Positions 35,442 through 43,989 of a stretch of DNA of 64,000 nucleotides are shown piece by piece. The stretch is from Halobaculum gomorrense (GTDB taxonomy: Archaea > Halobacteriota > Halobacteria > Halobacteriales > Haloferacaceae), in assembly GCF_900129775.1 (NCBI RefSeq), contig NZ_FQWV01000001.1:579780-643779 (forward strand). Direction: 5' to 3'. The notes beneath the pieces were generated by a model. It worked only from the letters and a program-made list of their open reading frames with translations, was not told the origin of the DNA and did no database searches. Both the position numbers and the translations under genes were made by a program. Position 1 is the stretch's first letter. Each line of letters begins with the position of its first letter.

Positions 35442-36275
35442 ATGCTGGAACTGGAGCACGGGTTCCGCGTGGTCGACGTGCACGCCCGCCTCGACCCTGA
35501 CGACGGGGCGGTCGTCGCCTCCCGCGGGCGCGACATCTCACCCGAGCGGCTCCAGCGCGAGATGCACCAGGCGGGCGTCGTGCAGTCGGCGGTCGCGCCG
35601 GGGCCGCGGCCGGCGGGCGAGGGGTACCTCCGCGCGAACAACGCCGTCGCGCGCCTCTCGGTCGACCGCCCGTTCCGCGCGATGGCCCGCCTGGACGGTC
35701 CCCGCGATCCGCGCGACACCGCCGTCGCTCGGCTGCGCAACTTCGCGGCGGCCCCGGACGACCACCACACCGACCCGGGCGACGTGGAGCAGTACGCCTA
35801 CGACAGCCGGCTCCACGGCTTCGTGCTCGACCCGGTGCACGACGGCCTGCCGACGGAGGCCACGCTCGACCAGATCGCGGCCGCCGGCGAGCCCGTCCTC
35901 GTCCACGCCGGACGCGGCTATCCTCCGGCTGCCGTCGCCGAGACGGTGCTGTCGGACGACTTCCCGGTCATCCTCTCGTCGTTCGGCGGCTACCCCCTCG
36001 ACCGGGCGCTGATGGACGAGGCGCTGGAGCTGCTGGACTCCTACGACGACCTGTACCTCGACACCGCGTTCGTGCGCTTTCGCGACGTGCTCGAACGGGG
36101 GCTGCTGGAACACCCCGACCGCGTGCTGTTCGGCTCGGGTGCGCCGGATACGCACCCGGACGTGGGCGTGATGGAGGTGCTCACTCTCGACGTGCCGGAA
36201 GATCTGCTCGATCGCGCGCTCTCGAAGAACGCTGCGCGTGTCATCGAGGCGCTGGCGCCCGGGGAACACGCCTGA
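35442..36275 (+). CDS. Amidohydrolase/TatD-fold protein with altered metal ligands
   Basis: 277 residues with a TIM-barrel hydrolase pattern: an N-terminal VVDVHARLD, a central PVLVHAGRGYP, strand VILSSFGGYPLDRALMDEALELLDSYDDLYLDTAFVRF, and C-terminal RVLFGSGAPDTHPDVGVMEV. This is the layout of amidohydrolase-2/TatD proteins. The expected HxH at the first strand reads HAR, and the catalytic Asp of the usual FGTDAP or FGSDYP motif is Gly (FGSGAP). The enzyme may thus be inactive on the classic chemistry or use other ligands. It diverges from the thermosome gene across 223 bases. Confidence 0.78.
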   Translation: MLELEHGFRVVDVHARLDPDDGAVVASRGRDISPERLQREMHQAGVVQSAVAPGPRPAGEGYLRANNAVARLSVDRPFRAMARLDGPRDPRDTAVARLRNFAAAPDDHHTDPGDVEQYAYDSRLHGFVLDPVHDGLPTEATLDQIAAAGEPVLVHAGRGYPPAAVAETVLSDDFPVILSSFGGYPLDRALMDEALELLDSYDDLYLDTAFVRFRDVLERGLLEHPDRVLFGSGAPDTHPDVGVMEVLTLDVPEDLLDRALSKNAARVIEALAPGEHA

Positions 36276-36311
36276 ATCGGAACCGCCGGATCCGCGCCGC
36301 CCCGCCGCTCG

Positions 36312-37223
36312 CTACGTCCGTCGGTCGTACCGCGCGACCGCGCGGTCGGCCCGGGCGGAGATGCCGTTGGGATTCCGCTTCGGCGACCGATCTCTGGTGC
36401 GCGCGACGAGCCCATCCGAAGCGCCGCTGGCGATCCCCGTGAGCACGTCGCGGCCGTTGCGGGTCCACGTCGTCGGCGTCGCGTCGCCCCCGAGCACGTC
36501 GCGGAAGGCGCCCGCGGCGTCGCCGGCGGCGTGGCGGAGCGTCCGCCGGGCCACCGACGGCCGGACTCCGTAGTTTTTCGCAAGCCGGTAGGCCAGCGCG
36601 CGGTACTTCCAGCCCAGGTCGCGGCTCTCGATCCCCCCGTCGGTCGCCTCCGACCGCCGCCGTGCGGCTGCGTCCGCGCGCCACGACACGTCGACGCCCA
36701 TCCCGGCGAGCCGGTGGGCGGCGTCGCGGGCGCCGCCCGTGCGGAGGTACTCGTCGAACCCGTCCAGGTCCTCCAGTACGGCTCGCGCGAAAACGACGTT
36801 GCGACCGTTGAAGTACGACACCTCGCGGTCGACGATGCGCCGGCGCTCCAGCCCGTCGCTGGTCGCGCCGCCGCGCACCGTCCGTCGCAGCGGGCCGGTG
36901 ACGACCGACGCGCCCTCCGCGAACGCGTCCTCGACCGCCTCGCGCCAGCCGGGCTCCAACTCGTGGTCGTAGCCGACGAAGGCGACCGCGTCGCCATCGG
37001 CGACCTCGATGCCCGCGTTGCGAGCGACGTTCACGTTGCGCGCCGCGATCTCGACGAGAACGTCCACGTCGTCGCGGTCGCGCACCATCCCAGTCGTCCC
37101 GTCGGCGGAGGGGCCGTTCACGACGAGTACCTCCGCGTCCGGCGCGGCGACCGCCAGCGCATCGAGGCTGGCCGCCAGCCGGTCCCGCCCGTTCAGGGTC
37201 GGGACGACCACCGAGAGCTCCAT
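36312..37223 (-). CDS. Family 2 glycosyltransferase
   Basis: 303 residues starting MELSVVVPTLNGRDRL, the nucleotide-sugar-binding start of GT2 enzymes. VLVVNGPSADGT, ARNVNVARNAGIEVADGDAVAFVGYDHELEPGW and SYFNGRNVVFARAVLEDLDGFDEYLRTGGARDAAHRL follow. The usual DxD metal motif is represented by GYDHE, a weak form. No membrane helices are obvious, so it probably acts at the cytoplasmic face on surface glycans. The C-terminal third is Arg-rich. It stands alone between the amidohydrolase-fold gene (convergent) and the winged-helix gene. Confidence 0.9.
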   Translation of the reverse strand: MELSVVVPTLNGRDRLAASLDALAVAAPDAEVLVVNGPSADGTTGMVRDRDDVDVLVEIAARNVNVARNAGIEVADGDAVAFVGYDHELEPGWREAVEDAFAEGASVVTGPLRRTVRGGATSDGLERRRIVDREVSYFNGRNVVFARAVLEDLDGFDEYLRTGGARDAAHRLAGMGVDVSWRADAAARRRSEATDGGIESRDLGWKYRALAYRLAKNYGVRPSVARRTLRHAAGDAAGAFRDVLGGDATPTTWTRNGRDVLTGIASGASDGLVARTRDRSPKRNPNGISARADRAVARYDRRT

Positions 37224-37334
37224 ACCCCAGGGTAGGAAGTCTGTGACTTAAAAGGGGGGATTCCGATCGGAAACGGGTCGAGACCGGGTCGTCGCCAGCG
37301 ATCGCGGCTGACGACCGGCTCAGGTAGCAGCTGC

Positions 37335-37607
37335 CTACCGATTCAGGTAGTAGACCTGCTTGCGCGCGTCCTTGAACGAGTAGCGCGAGCCCACGAGCCC
37401 CTGGTCCTCCAAGCGATTGAGGGCGTAGCGGACGGTGCGGTCGGGAAGCAGCGACTCCTCGGCCAGCTGGCCCTGCGAGAGCGGGGCGTCGCTCTCGAGA
37501 ACCTTGGCCACGAGCTTCGCGCTCGGAGGCAGGTCGCTCAGGAGGTCGCGATATTCGGTGTCGGTGAGCGCGTCTGCGGCATCGGGGTCCGCGGTACTGG
37601 TGCTCAT
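37335..37607 (-). CDS. Small winged-helix transcription regulator, paralogue of the gene at 15081
   Basis: 90 residues: an acidic leader of ~25, then the same domain as the gene at 15081. It has LPPSAKLVAKVLE, the HTH LSQGQLAEESLLPDRTVRYALNRLEDQG, and the wing SRYSFKDARKQVYYLN. 45 of 67 aligned residues are identical. It has an AT-rich upstream region (37650-37700) shared with the divergent oxidoreductase gene at 37809, which is a candidate target besides autoregulation. There is no ligand-binding domain. Confidence 0.88.
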   Translation of the reverse strand: MSTSTADPDAADALTDTEYRDLLSDLPPSAKLVAKVLESDAPLSQGQLAEESLLPDRTVRYALNRLEDQGLVGSRYSFKDARKQVYYLNR

Positions 37608-37808
37608 ACCTCTCTGGAGCCCGAGGGTGCTGGTAAAGGTTGCCTCAATACAAGTCCAACCCCTGCATATCCCTTATACGTATTATATTACTCGGCGACC
37701 TCCGTCGATCTCGGCGGTCCTCGGGTGGTCTGTCGGGCGATCCGGGACGCCGAAGCCGTTCTTCGGGCCGGGCGAACGACCAAGTGACCGGCGGGCGAGG
37801 AGTCCCTC

Positions 37809-38201
37809 GTGATACCCGAGTCCCACCGCGACATCTTCGAGTCGGAAGCGTTCGCACACCTCTCGACGGTGATGCCCGACGGAACGCCGCAGGTCACCCC
37901 GGTGTGGGTGGACCACGAGAACGGCGAGTACGTGCTCGTGAACACCGCCCGCGGGCGGCGCAAGGAGCGCAACATCCGGCGGAATCCGAAGGTCGGCCTC
38001 TCGGTCACCGACCCCGACGACCCGTACCGCTACGTGTCGGTCATGGGGGAGGCCGAACTCGACGAGGAGGGGGCCGTCGAGCACATCGACAAGCTGGCGC
38101 GGCGCTACTTCGACGCCGACGAGTACCCCCACCACGGCGAGGAGTCCGGGGCGCGCGTCATCGTCCGGATCCCCACCGAGAAGATCGTCACCAGCGGGTG
38201 A
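37809..38201 (+). CDS. PPOX-class F420/FMN-dependent oxidoreductase
   Basis: 130 residues of the pyridoxamine-5'-phosphate-oxidase split-barrel fold. It has FAHLSTVMPDGTPQVTPVWVDHENGEYVLVNTARGRRKERNIRRNPKV in order, then GLSVTDPDDPYRYVSVMGEAEL and a C-terminal VRIPTEKIVTSG. Members of this small class in archaea and actinobacteria use cofactor F420 (some FMN). The RGRRKERN stretch fits phosphate contacts. Haloarchaea make F420. The substrate is unknown. It is divergent from the winged-helix gene at 37335 with a 201-base AT-rich region between. Confidence 0.92.
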   Translation: MIPESHRDIFESEAFAHLSTVMPDGTPQVTPVWVDHENGEYVLVNTARGRRKERNIRRNPKVGLSVTDPDDPYRYVSVMGEAELDEEGAVEHIDKLARRYFDADEYPHHGEESGARVIVRIPTEKIVTSG

Positions 38202-38277
38202 GCAACCCGGGCGACGGCGTGCCCGCCGCCGGGCTATCAGTATCGTTTTACCGCTCGCCCGAGCAGTCGGGGGTAGT

Positions 38278-38982
38278 GTGAAGGGCCAGGAGTGGTACCA
38301 GGCCGACTCGGTCGCGGAGGAGTACGACGACAAGCGGTTCTCGAAGGGCGGCCGACTCATCGACCGCCGCGAGAAGCGTGCCGTGCTCGAAGCGCTCGCG
38401 CCGGTCGAGGACGAGCGCGTGCTCGAGATCGCCTGCGGCACCGGACGGTTCACCGTGATGCTCGCCGAGCGGGGCGCCGACATCGTCGGCCTCGACATCT
38501 CCGACGCGATGCTCGCGCAGGGGCGCGAAAAGGCCCGGCGGGCGGGGCTGGCGTCGACCGTCGAGTTCATGCGCGGCGACGCCGCGCGCCTGCCGTTCCC
38601 GGACGACCACTTCGACGCCGTGTTCGCGATGCGCTTTTTCCACCTCGCGGACACGCCCGCGAAGTTCCTCGCGGAAATGGCCCGGGTCTCGAAGGATGTC
38701 GTCTTCTTCGACACCTTCCGCGGCTCCTCGATGCGGGTGCTATACAACTGGGCGCTCCCGATGGGCTCTCGGCTGTACGCCCGCACCGAGGTCGAGCGGC
38801 TTATCGACGGCGCCGGCCTGCGCCTGCGCAGCGACGATCACGACTTCGTGTTCCCGTACGGCTTCTACCGCGAGGTCCCCAACAGCGTCGCCGACCCGTT
38901 CTGGTCGCTCGATCAGGCGATCGGCTCGAACGTGGTCGGCGAGAAGCTCTCGTCGGTCTCTTACTGGACGGCCGAGGTCTGA
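38278..38982 (+). CDS. Class I SAM-dependent methyltransferase
   Basis: 234 residues starting at GTG 38278. SAM-binding motif I is VLEIACGTGRFTVML and motif II is VGLDISDAML. MRGDAARLPFPDDHFDAVFAMRFFH is the Methyltransf_11-type post-II/motif IV block. The C-terminal part (RTEVERLIDGAGLRLRSDDHDFVFPYGFYREVPN) is typical of small-molecule or lipid-like methyltransferases. The substrate is unknown. It is 76 bases downstream of the oxidoreductase gene on the same strand. A hydrophobic reading frame on the other strand overlaps its last codons. Confidence 0.92.
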   Translation: MKGQEWYQADSVAEEYDDKRFSKGGRLIDRREKRAVLEALAPVEDERVLEIACGTGRFTVMLAERGADIVGLDISDAMLAQGREKARRAGLASTVEFMRGDAARLPFPDDHFDAVFAMRFFHLADTPAKFLAEMARVSKDVVFFDTFRGSSMRVLYNWALPMGSRLYARTEVERLIDGAGLRLRSDDHDFVFPYGFYREVPNSVADPFWSLDQAIGSNVVGEKLSSVSYWTAEV

Positions 38983-39124
38983 GACTCGGACGGTCGAAGG
39001 CGCTGTCGCCAGCGCCCGAGTAACACAGCGATCGCCGAGACGGTGACGGCGGCAGCGATCAACCACGACCAAGACGGCGACGCCGTCGCTCGTCGATCTT
39101 CTCGAAAAACGGGGTAATGCGCCG

Positions 39125-39535
39125 TCAGACGTCGTCGTCGATGACCTCGCCGACGGCGAAGTTGGACTTCACTTCGCTGATCTCGATTTTCACGCGTTCG
39201 CCGACCTCAGTGTCGGGGACGATGATCACGTACCCGCGTTCGACGCGGGCGATCCCGTCGCCCTGTTTCCCGAGGTCCTCGATCTCGACGTATCGGATCT
39301 CGCCGCGCTCGACCGGCGGCTGCGGGCCGTCGGTGGTCGCGGTCGATCCGGTTGCGGCGGCACCGGACCCCTCCTTATCGACCGCGTCGCGCTCGATGAG
39401 CGCGACGCGGTACACGTCGCCGAGGTCGATCGATCCGGCGTCGACCTCGCGCTTCGGAATCTCGATCGTGTAACGGTCGCCGTCCTCGCGGACTTCGGCA
39501 CTGAACAGACAGATGAGTTCGTCGGAGATTTCCAC
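39125..39535 (-). CDS. TRAM-domain RNA-binding protein
   Basis: 136 residues. The C-terminal ~65 residues form a TRAM domain: GEIRYVEIEDLGKQGDGIARVERGYVIIVPDTEVGERVKIEISEVKSNFAVGEVID. An N-terminal part (EISDELICLFSAEVREDGDRYTIEIPKREVDAG) probably adds another small beta domain, joined by a Gly/Thr/Ala linker. Small TRAM proteins bind tRNA or act as RNA chaperones in archaea. No methyltransferase domain is attached. An AT-rich stretch just upstream (39536-39580) is consistent with a promoter. Confidence 0.92.
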   Translation of the reverse strand: MEISDELICLFSAEVREDGDRYTIEIPKREVDAGSIDLGDVYRVALIERDAVDKEGSGAAATGSTATTDGPQPPVERGEIRYVEIEDLGKQGDGIARVERGYVIIVPDTEVGERVKIEISEVKSNFAVGEVIDDDV

Positions 39536-39614
39536 GGAGATATCCCTCCACCGGCACGTTCGGGCGATGTGACATATACCTACCGCCGCACGGGGTCGAC
39601 CCGCGCCGCTCCCG

Positions 39615-40457
39615 TCACGCGGGGGGATCGTCGTCGGGGGCGCCGGTCTGCTCGACTCGACCGTCGATCCGGTTGCCGTCGGGGCGCTTGGCGCCTTCGG
39701 AGTCGTGAACGACGACTTCGCCTGGCCCCGTCGGCGTCGGCTCGTAGGCGTCGCGGACGCCGATTGCCTCCTCCAGCTCGCGAACCGCGCGCCTCTTCAG
39801 TGCGGCCGCCAGCGACTCAGCGTCCGCGCGGTCGATGTTGCGACCGAGCCCCTCGCACTCGTGGGCGCGCACCGCGCCCTCGGGGTCGCCGGGATCATCG
39901 GCGCTCGATGGGCCCTTCAGCCCGATGCTGTCGACCACCTCCCCCATCGGCTGACTCGTGCCGTCGAGGTCGACCGAGAACGGGTACGTCTCGCAGATGA
40001 GCGGTCGGTCCTCGTGGACGGCGCACGCGCCGAGTCCGTCCTCGCCCTCCTCGTAGAACACGCAGTCGCCGCAGGCGTCGGTCTGTAGCGCCCACTCGAA
40101 CGTCTCGCCCTCCGGTCCGTCCTCGCCCTCGGTCAGCCCGTAGGGCACCGGACGCGCCATATCGCGCCAGTCGCGGGCGTCGGCGTCTCCGGAACCGCCC
40201 GTCTCCGGGCGGTCGCCGCCGTCTCTCCCGTCGCTGCCGTCGCCGCCGTTGCCCCCGTCGGCGTCGCCCGCCGCGGACGCCGCCCGAAGCCGGCGCACCT
40301 CGTCGGGGAAGACGGTCGCGGTGTGGGGGTCGTCGGCCTCGCTCTTGCAGCAGGCGCCACAGCGGGTGCACTCGAAGCCGATCGCCTCGACGGCGTCGGC
40401 CAACTCTCTCACGTCGAGCGCGCGGGCGCGCTCCAGTTCGGCTTCGAGTGACTGCAC
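39615..40457 (-). CDS. YkgJ-family cysteine cluster protein
   Basis: 280 residues from the GTG at 40455-40457. The Cys cluster is spread over ECTRCGACCKSE near residue 35 and CGDCVFYEEGEDGLGACAVHEDRPLICETYPFS near residue 145. This is the CxxCxxCC ... C ... CxxxP pattern of the Zn/Fe-S YkgJ family. A low-complexity Gly/Asp insertion separates the two parts. Homologues are suspected Fe-S or zinc proteins involved in RNA or flagellar modification; the function here is unknown. The start is chosen to begin just before the conserved helix LEAELERARALDVRELADAV. Confidence 0.88.
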   Translation of the reverse strand: MQSLEAELERARALDVRELADAVEAIGFECTRCGACCKSEADDPHTATVFPDEVRRLRAASAAGDADGGNGGDGSDGRDGGDRPETGGSGDADARDWRDMARPVPYGLTEGEDGPEGETFEWALQTDACGDCVFYEEGEDGLGACAVHEDRPLICETYPFSVDLDGTSQPMGEVVDSIGLKGPSSADDPGDPEGAVRAHECEGLGRNIDRADAESLAAALKRRAVRELEEAIGVRDAYEPTPTGPGEVVVHDSEGAKRPDGNRIDGRVEQTGAPDDDPPA

Positions 40458-40605
40458 GGGCGGGCGTGGGTGCCTCACGCACAAAACGGCGTCGGGGCCG
40501 CCTCGGACGTGCGCGGCGCTCCGACGGAGCGGAACTCTCGATCGGTCCCCGGAGTTCCGGTCCCCTCCGGAGGCCTCTGGATCGGTCGCGACGGGTCTTA
40601 GCGAC

Positions 40606-40612
40606 ATTTATG
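40606..40612 (+). promoter_or_regulatory. TATA-like box for the gene at 40637
   Basis: ATTTATG is centred about 28 bases before the ATG at 40637, the leaderless spacing. Confidence 0.45.
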
Positions 40613-40636
40613 TGTTTTCCTCGCGTTGACACGACC

Positions 40637-40849
40637 ATGTCGGCCGCATCCGACCGGTCACCCGAGGACGTGCGCACGCCCGACCCACGCTTTGCCGCCC
40701 CCTCCGGCCTCCGAGCCGCGGTGGTTCGCCACGACGGCGAGCCGGATCGCTGCACGCTGTACCCCGACGACGCCGCCGACGCCGACCTCGTGACGACGTG
40801 GCTCTCGGTCAACGCCGACTGCCTGGTGGAACTCCACGACGTCCGCTGA
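40637..40849 (+). CDS. Small haloarchaeal protein, probably DUF7511
   Basis: 70 residues. The conserved block is RAAVVRHDGEPDRCTLYPDDAADADLVTTWLSVNADCLVELHDVR: a short beta-rich domain ending on a hydroxyl/acid-Arg tail. I recall a haloarchaeal family, DUF7511, with RHD...CTLYP...LLTTW and a similar end; this was not verified. No catalytic residues are evident. The leaderless TATA box supports the start. Longer in-frame starts run into the divergent Cys-cluster gene and were rejected. Confidence 0.78.
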   Translation: MSAASDRSPEDVRTPDPRFAAPSGLRAAVVRHDGEPDRCTLYPDDAADADLVTTWLSVNADCLVELHDVR

Positions 40850-40920
40850 CGGCGTGCCGTGGATCCGGCATGGGGATGAGGTGCCTCCCGGCAGCCCTCG
40901 CCGACGGGCCCCGAGCCGGG

Positions 40921-41742
40921 TCACCGGTCGGTGACGCCAACCGACCCGTCCGTCGGGTCCCAGTGCACGCGACCCGCTCGGGCCAGTTTCTCGACGTGCG
41001 CCCGAACCGTCGCGCGCGCCAGATCCCACACCCCCGTGAGGTCCTTCTCGTAGGCGCGGTCGAGTATCGCGTCGAGGTCGTCGGCGCCCGCCTCGACCGC
41101 CGCGAGAACCGTCCGTTCGCGGTCGAGGCGGTGGTCGACCAGCCGGGCGGACACCGCTTTGGGATCGTCAATCCGGGGGCCGTGTCCAGGGAACAGCGCC
41201 GGCGGATCGCGCGCGTGGAGCCGGCGGAGCGTCGTCAGGTACGCGCGCATGTCGCCCTCGGGCGCCGCGACGACGACGCTCCCCTCGGCGACGGCCACGT
41301 CGCCGCAGACGACGCCGTTGCCGGTCTCGAAGCCGACGCCGTCGGGGGCGTGGCCGGGGAGGTCGAGGACGGTCGCGGGGCCGACGCGGTCGCCGGGTCC
41401 GAAGCTTCGGTCGGGCTCGACGCCGGTCGCGTCGGCGAACCGGTCCTCGTACCCCCGGCGCGCCCACACGGCCGCGCCCGTCTCGGCGGCGTAGTCAGCG
41501 ACCGCGCCGACGTGGTCCGGGTGCGCGTGCGTGACGGCGACGTGGTCGGCCACCTTCTCGCGGACGACGGTGTCCAGCGTGTCGGTTCTGGCCGCCGGGT
41601 CGACGAGCAGCGTCTCGTCGGTCCCGACGACGTAGGCGTTCGTCGTCCCGCCGGGCGCGCGGGTGTCGACGGGGACCGAGAAGCGGTCGACGTGGGTGTC
41701 GGCGTCGGGCGCGCGGTCGCCGCCGTCGGCCGAACCTCGCAT
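40921..41742 (-). CDS. Metallo-beta-lactamase-fold hydrolase
   Basis: 273 residues from the ATG at 41740-41742. Motifs: TNAYVVGTDETLLVDPAA, the zinc-binding THAHPDHVGAV (HxHxDH), LPGHAPDGVGFETG, CGDVAVAEG, and FPGHGPRIDDP. The C-terminal helical region (VWDLARATVRAHVEKLARAGRVHWDP) resembles the winged-helix tail of LACTB2-type hydrolases, which are glyoxalase II- or nuclease-like. The start overlaps the stop of the radical SAM gene by one base, so the two are translationally coupled. The substrate is unknown. Confidence 0.9.
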   Translation of the reverse strand: MRGSADGGDRAPDADTHVDRFSVPVDTRAPGGTTNAYVVGTDETLLVDPAARTDTLDTVVREKVADHVAVTHAHPDHVGAVADYAAETGAAVWARRGYEDRFADATGVEPDRSFGPGDRVGPATVLDLPGHAPDGVGFETGNGVVCGDVAVAEGSVVVAAPEGDMRAYLTTLRRLHARDPPALFPGHGPRIDDPKAVSARLVDHRLDRERTVLAAVEAGADDLDAILDRAYEKDLTGVWDLARATVRAHVEKLARAGRVHWDPTDGSVGVTDR

Positions 41743-43523
41743 CAGTCGGCGCTCCGCGGCGCCGGCGCGCCGGGGTACTCCGCGTCGGCGTCGACGCCGG
41801 GGACGCCGGCGTCGGCGAAGCGCGTCAGGTCGACGCTCGCTCCCGCCACGTCGGCGGCCTCGGCGGCGCTCGCGTACGGACGGTTCACCACCAGGTCGCC
41901 CGCGGTCCCCGTCCCGATACCGGGGATGGCCGTCAGCTCGTCCATCGAGGCGCCGTTGAGGTCCAGCGGGTACGGGACGCCCGTCACCGAGCGGTACCCC
42001 CAGTCGACGACCGCAATGTCGATCGCGCGGCCGAGGTCGTGCTCGCCGGGGACCCCGACGAGGATCGGGTAGGTACCGAGCTGTCGGCCGAAGGTGGTGC
42101 CGTCCTCGTGGTACTCCAGGTACACGTCCGGAAGGACGGTCCCGGTCGGCATCACGCGCTCCAGCATCGGGCGGTCGACCGTCTCGCGGACCTCCCGCTT
42201 GTACCGCTGGAACTCCTTTTTGTGCTCGCGCGCGAGTTCGGCGCCCGTCTCGGCCATCTCGGTGCCCTCGAACGCCATCACTTGTCTGACGTTCACCCGG
42301 CGCAGCATGAGCCCCTCGTCCATCACCGAGTCGAGGAACGCCTTGTTGTGCTCGAACGTCTCGCTGGTCTCGCCCTCCAGCCCGTGGACGAGGTTGATAC
42401 CGGGCAGGAGCTTCGGGAGCCGCCGCGGGGCCGAGTCGCCGAAGCTGGGGGAGTCCGCGGGGTCCTCGCCGGGGCGCCAGCCCGCGGCCTCGTTGACGAC
42501 GCGTACGGCCTCCAGGCACTCCTCGGCGCTGACGAGGAGGTTGTTTTTTTCTCTGACCTCGGGGTCGGCCGATTCGAGCCCGAACGCCGCCGTGTCGCCG
42601 GGCGTGTTGTGCCGGGCGATCACCTCGATGGCCTCCCGCGACGCCTCCGGGTAGTCGGTGATCGTCACGGGGTTCATGTTGTCGAGGTGGAGCGTGCGCA
42701 GATCAGGAGCCACCTCGCGGATGCCGCCGTACAGCTGCCGGAGCGCGTCGGGGTTCGGCGCCTCGCCGTCGCCGCCGAACGCGAGGATGTCGGCCTGCCG
42801 GCCGAGCCGGAAGTGCCGGACGCCGTGGTCCGAGAGGGCGTCGACCTCCGAGACCACGTCGGGCGCGGTCCGGAAGTCGGGGTCGCCGTACAGCGGCTCC
42901 GTGCAGAACGAACACCGGTACGCGCACCCGCGCGAGGTCTCCAGTTCGGCGATAAGGTAGTCGGGGTGGTTCGGGTGCTGCTCGACGACGAACGCGCCCA
43001 TGCTCGACCACCGGGACACCTCGTCGTAGTCGCGGATGCGGTTGCCGAAGCCCTCCAGCCCGCTCTCGACGATGTCGAAGGCGGCCGCCTCCACGTCGCC
43101 CATGGCGACGAAGTCGTAGTCGAGGTCGTCGCGCTCCATCTCTTGGGCGCCCGCGTTCTCCTCGCCGACGCCGAAGCGGACCGGCCCGCCCAGCAGGGTG
43201 ACGCCGTCGGCCGTCCACGCGAGTTCGCGCACCTCGTCGGGCTCGGCCGGGGTGCCGCCGACGTACTTGCCGGGGACGGTCATCCCGCCGACGTAGATCA
43301 TGAGGTCGGCGTCGGCCACGTCGCCCCACTTGCGTCGGTCGTCGCGGAGCTCGTCGATGGTGTGGTAGGTGACGTTGGACTCGGGGACGCCCGCGTCGAC
43401 GAGCGCGCCCGCGGTGAAGCGGGGGTACGTCGAGATGTACGGTGGGACGCCGAAGTGCGCCGGCTCGTCCACGTAGCCGTCGACGATGGTGACGGAGCAG
43501 TCGGTCGGGTCCGGCGCGGTCAT
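41742..43523 (-). CDS. Radical SAM protein with C-terminal helix-hairpin-helix
   Basis: 593 residues. The N-terminal ~170 residues form a Rossmann-like part in the place of a B12-binding-type domain (SVTIVDGYVDEP, LMIYVGGMTVPGKYVGG). The radical SAM motif is TSRGCAYRCSFCTEP near residue 200. The TIM-barrel segment includes LHLDNMNPVTI, AAFGLESADPEVREKNNLL and a TRAM-like region (MPTGTVLPDVYLEY). The C-terminus is a helix-hairpin-helix (MDELTAIPGIGTGTAGDLVVNRPYASAAEAADVAG), suggesting nucleic-acid or DNA contact. The reaction is unknown. It overlaps the metallo-beta-lactamase gene by one base. Confidence 0.92.
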   Translation of the reverse strand: MTAPDPTDCSVTIVDGYVDEPAHFGVPPYISTYPRFTAGALVDAGVPESNVTYHTIDELRDDRRKWGDVADADLMIYVGGMTVPGKYVGGTPAEPDEVRELAWTADGVTLLGGPVRFGVGEENAGAQEMERDDLDYDFVAMGDVEAAAFDIVESGLEGFGNRIRDYDEVSRWSSMGAFVVEQHPNHPDYLIAELETSRGCAYRCSFCTEPLYGDPDFRTAPDVVSEVDALSDHGVRHFRLGRQADILAFGGDGEAPNPDALRQLYGGIREVAPDLRTLHLDNMNPVTITDYPEASREAIEVIARHNTPGDTAAFGLESADPEVREKNNLLVSAEECLEAVRVVNEAAGWRPGEDPADSPSFGDSAPRRLPKLLPGINLVHGLEGETSETFEHNKAFLDSVMDEGLMLRRVNVRQVMAFEGTEMAETGAELAREHKKEFQRYKREVRETVDRPMLERVMPTGTVLPDVYLEYHEDGTTFGRQLGTYPILVGVPGEHDLGRAIDIAVVDWGYRSVTGVPYPLDLNGASMDELTAIPGIGTGTAGDLVVNRPYASAAEAADVAGASVDLTRFADAGVPGVDADAEYPGAPAPRSAD

Positions 43524-43653
43524 ACCAGTCGATGGCGGGCCGAGCGACTAAACGCGTGCGGTCCGGAACCGGACGCTCGCGCGCGCCCCGGAGTCCGGGG
43601 TCGTCGCGTTCGCTCGCGGGGCGGTCACCGGCTCACGTCACCGCCGGCGCGGC

Positions 43654-43908
43654 TCACCAGCCGCCGCGCGTCGGCGTCGCGTGGTCGCCGCGGTCGCGCT
43701 CGTCGCTCCCGGCGGCCACCTCTTCGATGCCGCCAACGAGCGCCGCCTCCTCGTAGGTGAGGCCGTCCCCGCCCTCGAGTATGTCGAGGAGGTCGTCGGC
43801 CGTCTTGGGCGGCTCTGCGACGGTCGCCGCGGTCTCGCGGCGCTCGGTTCGGTCGGCCTCCCGTCGGGCCTCCTGTTCCCGCTCGTGCTCCCGCCGTCTC
43901 GTGCGCAT
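43654..43908 (-). CDS. Small charged hypothetical protein
   Basis: 84 residues from the ATG at 43906-43908; a start three codons upstream is also possible. The N-terminal half is a highly charged helix (RRREHEREQEARREADRTER). The C-terminal half has KTADDLLDILEGGDGLTYEEAALVGGIEEVA, a plausible short folded region. The alternation of basic helix and acidic segment is not typical of a random shadow frame, and nothing overlaps it on the other strand. No family is recognised. Confidence 0.5.
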   Translation of the reverse strand: MRTRRREHEREQEARREADRTERRETAATVAEPPKTADDLLDILEGGDGLTYEEAALVGGIEEVAAGSDERDRGDHATPTRGGW

Positions 43909-43989
43909 TGTGTGCACCTCACAAGGAATCGAGTGGCCGAGCTATTCAGTGTTGCGACAGATCGGGCTCTCGAACCGTTTACGCGGCTT

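Noticed and set aside
42540-42560. Possible frameshift at the T-run in the radical SAM gene
   Set aside because: The frame stays open and motifs continue on both sides (GLESADPEVREKNNLLV), so the run is simply Lys/Asn codons.
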